From NCBI GenBank assembly GCA_029215795.1, contig JARDYH010000005.1:34788001-34852000 (forward strand): a stretch of DNA of 64,000 bases. The letters run 5' to 3'. Positions 46,440 through 56,089 of this stretch are shown here, piece after piece. Numbering within the stretch: the first letter of the stretch is position 1; each line of letters starts with the position of its first letter. Source of the stretch: Anniella stebbinsi. Lineage: Eukaryota; Chordata; Lepidosauria; Squamata; Anniellidae. Below the pieces are notes generated by a model. The model was not told the origin of the DNA, searched no databases, and worked only from the letters and a program-made list of their open reading frames with translations. Made by a program: the position numbers and the translations under genes.

Positions 46440-46613
46440 CAATGTCAACACCAATGTCAATGTAATTTTAACTTGTTTTTATGCTTTATGCTTTTAAATT
46501 TTGTATATTGGTGTTTTAATTGTTCAATGTTTTTAATTTTTGTAAACCGCCCAGAGAGCTTCGGCTATGGGGCGGTATATAAATGGAATAAAATAAATAA
46601 ATAAATAAATAAA
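46440..46613 (+). mobile_element. LINE 3'-tail with (AAAT)n
   Basis: GTAAACCGCCCAGAGAGCTT, CGGCTATGGGGCGGTATATA, then AAATGGAATAAAATAAATAA. The inverted CCGCC...GGCGG stem before the simple tail is typical of this LINE family's 3' end, as I recall it from squamates. Confidence 0.75.
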
Positions 46614-47310
46614 CTTTGATCACACACAGTGACTCTAGTGTGGCTCCGGTCCAACTGTGTCTGTGTTCCACAAGCAGGGGCAATAGCACCAATCACAGAC
46701 ATTACTTTAAATGTGTGTCTTGCAGCTATGTCTTCTTTTCATGGTTATTCTAGAGTTGTTGCAGTGACCCCAATCCAGATCTTAAAAGCCCCCTTACTTA
46801 CCCACAGTAGGATCGTTATCTGGATCGGGGGCCTTCCACCTACTCTAGAGTAAAAATGGGGGTGGGGAAAGATGTAGCTGCTGGACACCCATTGTCTGTT
46901 TTGGCCCTAAATCTAGACCTCTACATCCATTGCAAACAGCTGAGTGGGGCTATTGCTGAGTGGGGCTGCGTGCATGCAGTCCTGGCAGATAGATTGGCAG
47001 AAGAGCTGCAGGAATGTATCCTATTTGCATGCACAGAGACACATCCAGGACAAGATGCAATGCGTGGATCAGAACCAATGTATCTTAAGGCCAGCCTCTT
47101 TCATGACAGAGATAATCTTAGTATAGGACAAATATGTACTCCATTGACGGTCAGTGAGTGTTTTCTCTGCCACAAGTACACAGATTAGGAAGCCCTCATT
47201 TTTCTCAGTTGCATCCAGTGACACTATAATAATGGCAATATGGTGCCCATCCACTGAGTAACTGAACAGCCAATACATCCATGAACAGTACAGAAATGGA
47301 GCTAATTATT

Positions 47311-47480
47311 TAGGGTGACAATATGGAAAGGAGGACAGGGCTCATGCAGCTTTAACTGTTGTGATGAAGAGGGAATTTCACTAGGTGCTCATGCATACAA
47401 TGACATCTGTTGAAATTCCCTTTTCCATACAACTGTTAAAGACACAGGAGCCCTGTCCTCCTTTCCATATGGGCACCCTA
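47311..47480. mobile_element. hAT-like foldback element, family A, internally deleted copy 6
   Basis: Ends TAGGGTGACAATATGG and CATATGGGCACCCTA are 170 bp apart. The interior goes straight from GGGCTCATGCAGCTTTAACTG into the right half. About half of the usual ~320 bp is missing, apparently by collapse of the inner palindrome. Confidence 0.87.
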
Positions 47481-47634
47481 AATTCCAAATGATTAGCTGT
47501 GGTCATCCGTTTCATAATATAGTGCCAACGTGACCCCCCTCTAGTTTGTGCAATCTATTTTTGGATCTTGTGGATAGACCTGGACAGGCATATGTTTATG
47601 TGAAGAAATTTTTTTTGGGGGGGGGGGGAGACCC

Positions 47635-47960
47635 AGCTCTCAGCTCCACCACCATCAGAATCATGTTTGGTGTGGATGTGAGAAAGGGCCTTCTTGGTGG
47701 CTGCTCCCAAGCTCTGGAACTCTCTGTTAGGGGTGGGGGCGGGTAGGTTGGTTCCCTCTCTGTTGTCCTTCTGTTGTCTGTCAAAGACGTTTTTATCCAA
47801 GCAGGCCTTTGGTTTGTAAGCTGGTCAGTTGCTGAAGGGATTTTTTCAATTAGTTGGTACTGTTTATTCTGTTGTGTTTTCATTATGGTTTTATTTTGTT
47901 ATTGCTAGCCACCCGGAGCACCATTTTGGAGCAGAGATTAATTAAATAAATAAAATGCTG
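47635..47960 (+). mobile_element. LINE 3'-end remnant (L2-like)
   Basis: Contains GTGAGAAAGGGCCTTCTTGG and GCTCCCAAGCTCTGGAACTC, the end of a LINE ORF or UTR. A T-rich region and GCCACCCGGAGCACCATTTT then lead to the AAATAAATAAAA end. It parallels 19795-20277. Confidence 0.65.
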
Positions 47961-48304
47961 AATTAGCTGTGCCATCCAGCTAAAGTTAGTCATGACTGAC
48001 ATCCCATCGAAATCAATGAATCCTGACTAATTTGTTCCATGGCCTTTGATAGGACTTAGTCACAGCTAACCTTAGCAGGATCAGAGCTGTCGTCGATAAT
48101 TCCTCTGGCTGTGTCAACACTGTTTTCCACCCAGCTTCTATGATGAAGGGAATTGTTGACTGTATCCATGATCTCCCACTTCACCCACTGCCTTTCCCTA
48201 GATGTGCAGGTTTCTGTTCGCTCAGAGTTGCTCAGGACTGTTCACCCGAATAAAAAAAGAAAGTAATGTGGGAGTTGGGACAATATGATAGACAGCAAAC
48301 TAGG

Positions 48305-48470
48305 GATGGGTGAATCTCTCAGTTTCACTTTTTCCTAAATTATGTTTCTTTTTTAAAAAATAAATAAATAAATAAAGGTCTTTCTCTCCTGAATATGAAC
48401 TTTGTGAAATTTGGCACATTCTGATCAAAACCAAACTGAAATGAATTTTCTCCCATCTCCACTAGCCAAA
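48305..48470. mobile_element. GGGATGGGTGAAT-type repeat
   Basis: TAGGGATGGGTGAATCTCTC start, AAATAAAT-rich middle and GATCAAAACCAAACTGAAATG near the end. Same family as 49440-49610. Confidence 0.5.
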
Positions 48471-48584
48471 TTCAATAGGCACAGCACTTCCCAGAATGGA
48501 GAGGAACATATTGTACCTATCTGCTATATAACTGTTGAAGAAGGGGAGCCTGGCAGGAAAAAAACAGGGAGAACCCTAACTGAC

Positions 48585-49362
48585 CCTGTTCAGACGACAC
48601 ATCAAGCCATGGTGGTTAAGCATTTTGAGCTAAACATTATGGCTTAGTGTGTAATGACTTAGGCCGTTTCCATACCAGGCAGTTTGCTTGGGATGCCCCC
48701 CGGCTGCTCCCTGTGAAGCCAAATGAAGCACAGGGAAACCCGGAGTGTGTGTGTGGGGGGGGGCAGGCATGGGATTTTTCTGGGAAACCGGAAACTAGAA
48801 AAATCCCAAATCTTCCGCGGCCCCTGGGAAGTTCCCGAGACTGCGAAGAATGTGGTCACCTGCACCGGTACTGCCGTGCTCACTCGGGAGTAAGTGTGGC
48901 AGTACCGATGGCCACAGAGCCACACCGCACGGCTCCGTGGCCATCAGGAGAGGAGGGGAAGCGAAATCGCCATCCCCAGGATGGCGGGGAAGGCCCCCCC
49001 CTCCGATCGCATGCGTGTTGTTGTTGTTTTAAAAAAAATACTCACTGTTCAGGAGGAGTGTTCATGCGGTCTCCGTGGATCTTGAAGGGGGGAAAAAAGG
49101 CTGCAACTTGCAATGGCCCGGGAGAAGCCCAGGCCGTCACATTTCTGATGGAGATTGGGCGTGCCGAACCCGGAAGTGGCTACTTCCGGGTTCGCTCATG
49201 CTGGGCCCTCTACACCCCCGTGATGTGGAAAGGGCCTTTGTGTGTCATGTGAACCATTCCTCACCATGGTGGCTGCATAACCACAATTTAAACACACTCA
49301 CTAACCATTTGCTGCAAAAGGGTTAGTGGCCTGGCCGTGGCTTAGTGTGTTGTCTGAACAGG
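48585..49362. mobile_element. DNA transposon, family G, carrying a nested insertion
   Basis: The outer ends CCTGTTCAGACGACACATCA and TTAGTGTGTTGTCTGAACAGG are inverted repeats, followed by AAGCCATGG and CCGTGGC just inside. The element is interrupted at 48661-49237 by a second unit. No coding capacity is seen. The 201-codon frame over 48647-49252 is a translation of the GC-rich inner unit. Confidence 0.75.
48661..49237. mobile_element. Inner GC-rich DNA transposon
   Basis: Ends AGGCCGTTTCCATACC and GATGTGGAAAGGGCCT are inverted with a few mismatches. It contains a palindrome at 49165-49194 with CCCGGAAGT and ACTTCCGGG arms. Left and right parts carry GGCAGTACCG and CACCGGTACTGCC-type inverted pieces near 48865-48910. 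No perfect target duplication found. Nested inside family G. Confidence 0.6.
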
Positions 49363-49439
49363 CCCGCTAAGGCTTAACATAGTTGAATGCACAGGGATTC
49401 AAAGCCAAACTTTCCAGAGCTCAACACTCAAAGCCCTCT

Positions 49440-49610
49440 GCCTGGATGGATAAATCCGTCAGTTTCAGTGTCTCCCACATGCGATTTAAAACAAACCAAA
49501 AAAACCAAAAACACTCAAGTTCTTTGTGTCCCAAATATGGAGAACTTTGTAAATATTGGCAAATTCCTATCAAAATCAAACTGAAACAAAACTTTCACCC
49601 ATCGCCTAGG
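49440..49610. mobile_element. GGGATGGGTGAAT-type repeat, second copy
   Basis: TGGATGGATAAATCCGTCAG start, ATCAAAATCAAACTGAAACA and CCATCGCCTAG end. Confidence 0.5.
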
Positions 49611-50074
49611 GCAATGAGAATTTATTGGCCCATGTTGGCATTAATGGCAGAGCAAATGGCTCATCCCGAGATCGACTGAAAATGAATTCCCATTGCTGGG
49701 CTGTCCAGCTTTGTACCTGAATGGAGCTTTTAGGCACACATTTAAATCTCTGCAACTTCTGAGCAGCGTTGTTCAATACATGCCAAGGAGTGATGACCGG
49801 TTGAAATACCACATGGTGCGAATCGTAGATTAATGCGCTAAATCAGACCTGCGCAAATAGCCACTCTCAGCAATCGAAACGAAGCCTACCAGCCATGCAG
49901 GACGGCCCTCCGGGGACCCAATAAGCCTCCTGCCTGATGAAGACTTCACAAACCCAGCATTATGTCAAGCACACGGCAGGCTGCGATCTATAGTGTGCCT
50001 GGTGGTCTGCATTTGGTTTGATGGGCCACTGGCGGTACAGGCTGGGTTAAACACCGCCTGACATAGCATTGCTG

Positions 50075-50075
<1 letters not shown>

Positions 50076-50114
<39 letters not shown>
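50076..50114. repeat. (GAT)n microsatellite
   Basis: About 13 uninterrupted GAT units. Confidence 0.96.
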
Positions 50115-50116
<2 letters not shown>

Positions 50117-50199
50117 ATTGCTGTTGCTAAAACTGGCTGTTTTTCTTAAATTGGCGACATTCTGTTTGTCCTTCAAGTGGTCACCATTGGGCAAGTTTG

Positions 50200-50720
50200 C
50201 AATGTTCTTTGCTAACTATTTGCGAAGGAGCGCGGCTTTTTAATTTTCTCTTCTGAACCTGCCGTGTCACTTTTATTAGTCTCCCCACCCCAAACGTGCC
50301 AGTAGCCCCTCCTTCGACAGCCAGGGCCAACAGCTGCCGCTCCCTTTTCCTTCTCCACTCAGCTCTCAGAATGTCAATTTCTGTGAAGCTGGATTGTGTT
50401 GCAAGGTGACATTTCCAGCATTCTGAAAATTGGTTAATATTTTGCAGAAAAAATGGGCTGTATCTTATCTGTGATAAGACTTGAAACAAAACTATCAGAT
50501 TAATAAGAGCTTGGATAGGTGGTAAAGAATGGGACAGGCAAGGGAAGGAGGGGAAATCTAGGGAATGAATGTGTTGGCAACCGTTGATGAAAGAAATGCA
50601 TTTGAAAAATGCAATATATAAAAACTTTTCCAATGTCTCCAAATTGATCCTGAATCTGTGTAACAGCAGGATCTTTTTTCTGCGGGAATAATTTTGTAAA
50701 GCATGAAATCTATGGAGCAA
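50200..50720. other. High-complexity block, candidate conserved noncoding element
   Basis: No repeat signature. It contains the GATA-type palindrome TCTTATCTGTGATAAGA at about 50463-50479, a TTTTTAATT word and several AT-rich homeodomain-like words. A 179-codon minus-strand frame (50181-50720) lacks a recognised domain and is more likely chance in a stop-poor stretch, but it is the longest such frame in non-repeat DNA here. Confidence 0.3.
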
Positions 50721-50754
50721 GGGGGTGAGTATGCAAGCCTGCAGCTATGTTGAT

Positions 50755-51072
50755 TAGGCTGATCATATGAAAAGGAAGACAGGGCTCATGTAACTTTAAC
50801 AGTTGCAGAGAAAAGGGAATTTCAGCCGGCATCATTTGTATGCAATTAGTACCTGGTGAAGTCCCCTCTTCATCACAGCAATTAAAGTTGCAGGCTCTAT
50901 ACTAGAGTGACCAGATACAAAAGAAGGCAGGGCCCCTGCAACTTTAACAGTTGTAATGAAGAGGGAATTTCACCAGGTCCGAATTGTATACAAATAACGC
51001 TGGTTGAAATTCCTTTTTCTCTACAACTGTTAGTTACATGAGCCCTGTCCTCCTTTTCATATGGTCAGCCTA
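50755..51072. mobile_element. hAT-like foldback element, family A, copy 7
   Basis: Ends TAGGCTGATCATATG and CATATGGTCAGCCTA, 318 bp, with the usual nested inverted halves. The central spacer is inverted relative to the copies at 8709 and 34033: AGAGTGACCAGATACAAAAG lies after the middle rather than before it. Confidence 0.88.
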
Positions 51073-51079
51073 TGACTGA

Positions 51080-53690
51080 GGAATGTGTTTAGTTAATATT
51101 CCAGCTTGATCGCTGGTTCTTCTGATTTCACATGTACTGGTCTTCCATCTCACAAAATCAACTCCCTTCTTACAACAACTTGTGATTTCTCATGGAAGAT
51201 TCAAATTGCCTTTCAGCTTTCATCCTTGCAGTTTACAGTGTACGTGATTGTTACGTGCCACATCATTGGTAATGTGGCAGAGAAACAGGCATTTGTAATG
51301 CAGATGGGCCTTCTGGCTATGGAGGTTTATATATGGAGGGCCTGCTGGCTATGGAGGGTTGCACTGTGAACTCGAGGGAAACTTTAAGAGTTGTATGTGA
51401 AAGGATCCCAAGAGCAGGGCTCACTAGTATAAAGTCTTGGGAAAGGAACGATTTGGTCGGAGAGCTAGAATTTCCCGGATAGAGAACTGTTTTCTTTTTC
51501 GGGCTTGCAGACTGGGTAGAGTATAGCTGAGCATGTATAAAAATTGCTGGGGCCCATGTGGAGCTTAACGTTGGATTGGAGCTCGGGTTCCGAAGAGTTT
51601 TAGGAAAAAAGAAGGAATGTCAAGTTAGATCCACAAGGCTTGTTTATTTGTTCATTATGTTATTTAGAATGTAGCAGGTTGAACAAAAGTGCATGATTGG
51701 GGTGAATGGGAGTTGTAGTCCAACACATCTGGAGGGTGCCAAGTTGGAAAAGGCCAAAATAAGATATTTCTGGTGTAAATTGAAACCTGAGATCTTCTTT
51801 GGCGGGTGCTCCCTGTATCTTCTTCTTAACAGAAGGTTTGCTTTCTGTGACTCAGCTATCGGCTTTGTTTGCATTTGTTTCAGTGCCTCCAGAGAGGCAC
51901 AGATTCCAGTCCTGCCCATTTTCATCCCAGTGTCTAGAAATTGCAAAGGCAAAGGAAAGCTCTCCTTGCTAGGACTAAATGCTTCCAAGGCTAGGTGAGG
52001 GGACACAATCCCTGCTTGAAGCCCCCACACATATTGCATTCTGCCTTGAACCTGAGGCCTTTAGTTAGTTTAGGGACCTGTTTTGACGAGGGGAAAGCCC
52101 CGGGATGGATCCGCAGTTGCGGCAGGTCATTTATATGACGCAGCAGCCATTGAGGAGCCATCCCAGGATATTCCCCAGAAGCTCCATTTAGAAAAGTTGG
52201 GGACTTACCCAGACTTTTTCAGCTTGCAGCGAAGCGAGGACAGCCTCTGCCATCTTTCGCTTTGCTCCGGAGCTGCTTCAGAGGCATGTCTGGGCAGGTG
52301 ACAAACCCTGACTGGTCGCCATCTGCCCAGACAGGGGGAAGGGGCAGGGCAAGCAAGCTGAATGGCCAATGGGGTGTTTTTTTGTCTCGTACAGAAGGCT
52401 AGAAGGGGCAGGAGGTGCGCAGGAGGGAGATGATGTCATGAGAGGAACCCGCAAAACTCCATGAGTGCCCAGTAACGAGTGTGCAATAAAATGCTCATCT
52501 GATGGAGCTCACAGACACTCATACATTGCCCCTCTCCTGCTAGAATGAAAGTTTTTAAACAGTGTGATTGCAGTGTGTGTGGATTTTTGAGGTGGGCTGG
52601 AGTGTTGAGGAGGAGTTAGCCCTTTCCTCTCCAGTATCCCCTTCCCCAAAATGCCCCTTGCTGCAATTAGCCTTTTAAAAGTCCTGTATTGGCACCAACG
52701 AGGGCTTTTAAAAGCCTGATTATAGCAGGGGAGGGGTGAATTTTTTGAGAGTTGTCACCATGTTGGGGAGGGGAGTGTTAGCCCTTCCCAGCAGACATTC
52801 CTGACCCCAAATGCCCCCGATTCTTCAACGAAGCTTTTAAAATGTTGCCAATGGACTTAATGCAGTGTGGGTGAGGGAACAGGGAATCTCCAGTTAGTGA
52901 TCAGAGTTAAGGCAGGGAAGCTGGTAGGTAGGATGCAGACCACCCATGCACCAAGTTGGGCGAACGAGCTGGGTGTTCCCCATCCATGGCCTATAGGATT
53001 GGCAAGACACTGCAACTGACCGCCTTGAGTACATTGACCCTTGAGACTATTAGAATTCAGGAAGAGGTGGCAAACTGAACTTCAGTTGACATTGGGAGGG
53101 GAAAAAAACTGAATTCATTGAATAGTTTTTCAGGGTTGAACTAGATTCTGCATTTGTGACCAAACCTTGGTTTCTTTTTGGTGTGTGCAGTGCTGCCAAA
53201 CTGGAGAGCAATGTGCTGTTAGATTATGATGATGATAATGATGATGATGATTCCCCCTCTTTTTTTCTTTTGTTTTTAGATCTTATTGCATTCATTTTTA
53301 AGCACTTAGGCTACCCTAGAGCATTCCTGTCCAAAGTTCAGATTTTTTAGAAAAACGAAAACAGCGACATTTCACAAGGCTCGAAATAGTTCCCCCAAGA
53401 AGGAGGGGTGAGGCCTCTGAAATCTTGAGTAGATCTTCAACAAGTCACAGCTTCTGGCAAAAAACAACAACAAAAAAGCCCTAATAAAAATTGCTTTTGC
53501 ATGGAAAGCACTTTAAAATGTTTATCTCTTTGACTTTTACAATGACTAAGCTTGGCAGACATTTTCAAGAGATCTTTATTCCAGAACCTCAGTAGGACAT
53601 ATAAGATAATGGATGGTTCTTATTTTGGCAAACCACAGTTCACTTGTGCACCTTACAACTTGAAAGTTTGATTTGGCAACCTTAACCATT
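51080..53690. other. Mixed unique DNA, no gene seen
   Basis: Includes a partial family D repeat at about 51700-51755 (GGGAGTTGTAGTCCAACACA, TCTGGAGGGTGCCAAGTTGG). A stretch at 52090-52400 and another at 62290-62400 share AAGCTGAATGGC-type words and may be an old repeat. A short (GAT)n run lies at about 53226-53251. No exon supported. Confidence 0.35.
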
Positions 53691-53695
53691 AACAA

Positions 53696-53890
53696 AGCCA
53701 GTGCATGTAGTGGTTAGAGTGTTGGACCAGGACTTGGTAGACTCAGGTTCTAGTTCCTACATGGCCATGAAGCCCACTGGGTGACTTTAGGCCAGTCACT
53801 GACTCTCAGCCTAACCTACCTCACAGGGTTGTTGTGAGGATAAAAAGGAGAGGAGGAGGATTACGTGGGCTGCCTTACGTTTGTTGCAGG
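53696..53890 (+). mobile_element. tRNA-derived SINE (Sauria-like/MIR-like)
   Basis: TAGTGGTTAGAGTGTTGGAC (A-box region) and GGTTCTAGTTCC (B box, 53746-53757) form the tRNA-like head. The body TAACCTACCTCACAGGGTTG, TTGTGAGGATAAAAAGGAGA leads to a decayed end. Same family as the inverted copy at 20768-21015. The B-box wording resembles published Sauria SINEs as I remember them. Confidence 0.8.
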
Positions 53891-54059
53891 AGGAAATCAG
53901 GCAGGATAATCAATATAATAGCATAGCTCTGTGCTAATCTGGCTGCAAAGTATTTGTTTCTACTCTACTGAATAGAAAATGGGGCCAGAAAGGGAATTTG
54001 TATGGCCCTTACAATGATGCTCAAATCTACCTTAGCTCAATACCTATTTTGAAGGTGCA

Positions 54060-54415
54060 GTAGCTGTTATTTCTGGATGGGAAACATGGTGACCATGGGC
54101 ACCAATGCACCCCACACACCCCCTTTCTTGTCACCCACCAAGGTGCCCTCCCTGACCTTTTTTAAATTCACACATTTTCTTACTAGCAACTGGGATTGCT
54201 GTGAAATAGATTGGTGCCGAAATCTGTGGGTTCAAAGGAATTGTTCAGTGAGTTGGGGTTCAGGCCCCACCTCTGCCCTCTACTGAGTCTTTGGGGCAGG
54301 TTACTTGTCCTTTGCCATGCCTCCCATTGCAGCCATTTTGTGGTGGTGCTCAGGACAGTTTCTCAAATTACCAAATATGCCCTGGGGCCCAAAAAGGTTG
54401 CCTGCCCCTGCTATG
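54060..54415 (+). mobile_element. Interspersed repeat, family I, plus orientation
   Basis: It begins ATGGGAAACATGGTGACCAT and includes CTAGCAACTGGGATTGCTGTG, TTGGGGTTCAGGCCCCACC and GCCATGCCTCCCATTGCAGC. It ends GCCCAAAAAGGTTGCCTGCC. The reverse of most of it occurs at 57545-57790. Class unknown. Confidence 0.65.
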
Positions 54416-55399
54416 TCCTCTTTATGTGTTCCAGTTTTGTGTGCTTTATAGCCTCTAATTGTACACCAAGCGGCATATCAGGTAGCATTTTAAGAACGTG
54501 AATTTAGGAATAAGATGCAGCCGAAGATAGGCCTGATTTAATTTAACGGGCTATTAAGTATGTACTCTTGGCTGCAGTTTTTTCCACACTTACAGAGGAA
54601 CTTTCTTCTGAGGTAATGCATAGGACTGAACTGCGTTTCTCCCCCACTAAAACCAGGGGGGGCTTACAAGTGCCTGTGTTTGTTTGGATTGTGCCCTCTG
54701 TTTATTTTCTTATCCCTTTCCTACAGATCCCTTCCCCCCTCCTTTCCCCTTTTCATTTGAGCATCAGAACGTGAAGCTGTCAGATGAGAGGGACTCTCAA
54801 GAGAGAAACTTGTGAATACAAACAAGGGAATAATCTACTACAGTTATTAGGATATAACCGATGTTTGGGAAAGCAATGCCAAAATGGCAGGCCATGCTGT
54901 GTGTTGAAAATTGTGCTTACTTTTCAGAACGCCCTCATATATTTTGAGATGATGGAACACTGTCTTTCATACTCTACAGAAGTGATCCTTTTAAATATGT
55001 GTTTGTATTTAGAACCACTATGCTGGTCACTGGTTCTTTGCAGATCACAAAATCCCCCCCTCCCCTTTACATCTGCTATCTGGGAGGACACTTGAAACTA
55101 AGCTCCTTTTTCCAAATGCTCCCCCCGGAACCTGACTCTCTCCATAAGGGTGTCCCTGCTTTTACTGGTGAACTTTGGAAGAGTAGGCTCCAAAGTGAGA
55201 ACCTGTCCAGGGAATCCAGCATCTTAGATTTTCACAGGATGTGGCTCCTGAGCCCATAGCGAAATAAATTCACTGTTGAAAACATCTGAAACTGAATGTA
55301 TGAATTCTCTTCCTGTAAAGTCTGTTTGCTGAAAACTTCCTTTAGCCAAATGCTGGCCATTAATTTAAGCTTCCATTTTATGACGGAATAAGAGCAGAT

Positions 55400-55800
55400 T
55401 TTGAAATGTTTTTGAAAAACTAACAATTAGATGACCCAGCTTTAAAACAACACAGTATTAAAAATATCTGCACATTTGATTTCAGCAATGATTCAGCAGC
55501 CACTACCCTGCAAAATGATTTTCCTTTCAATCCAGAATTTCAAATTCAAAGAATTTATATGATCGAAATTTGACATTCTTAAATTTGCGGTTTGTTACAG
55601 GGTTAAATTGAAGTATGCAAGCAGAGTAATGAAAGGAATGAATTCCAGAAGCTGCTAACTCCTCGGCATTGTTACAGAACTGTGATGGCTTTGCCTTGTG
55701 TTAGCAGCTAGAACATCTGGAATAATATTGTATTTCCACTAAGAGGAATTTTCTTCAAAAAGAATGATGAGGGGCTGAGATCTGAGGGATAAGAGACTCT
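55400..55800. other. High-complexity block, candidate conserved noncoding element
   Basis: Non-repetitive AT-rich sequence with AACAACACAGTATTAAAAAT, GATTTCAGCAATGATTCAGC and GTTAGCAGCTAGAACATCTG. No open frame and no transposon ends. The texture resembles distal enhancers. This is inference only. Confidence 0.3.
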
Positions 55801-56089
55801 GATATATTATTCATTTATACCAAAGTACTTAGATTTAAACATATTATGAGTATGTACTGTAGACCATCCTACACATATTACTTTCATTTTAGCATATTTT
55901 AATCACCCATTTGTACTAACTGTCACAGTAGTTAAATAGTGATGAAAGGGTGGATAGCCCCACATCCCAATGCACGAGTGTGTGTTTTTATCTATTAGTG
56001 GTCATGAGTACAGCATAAGGGTATAGTAGTTATTCCAGATTAATTAAACCAGATTAAATTAATGTGTGTCTATATCAGTGGCAGGCTGA

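Noticed and set aside
48647..49252. 201-codon plus-strand open frame
   Set aside because: It lies almost entirely inside a GC-rich transposon with inverted ends. The translation has no domain, and overlapping frames run on both strands.
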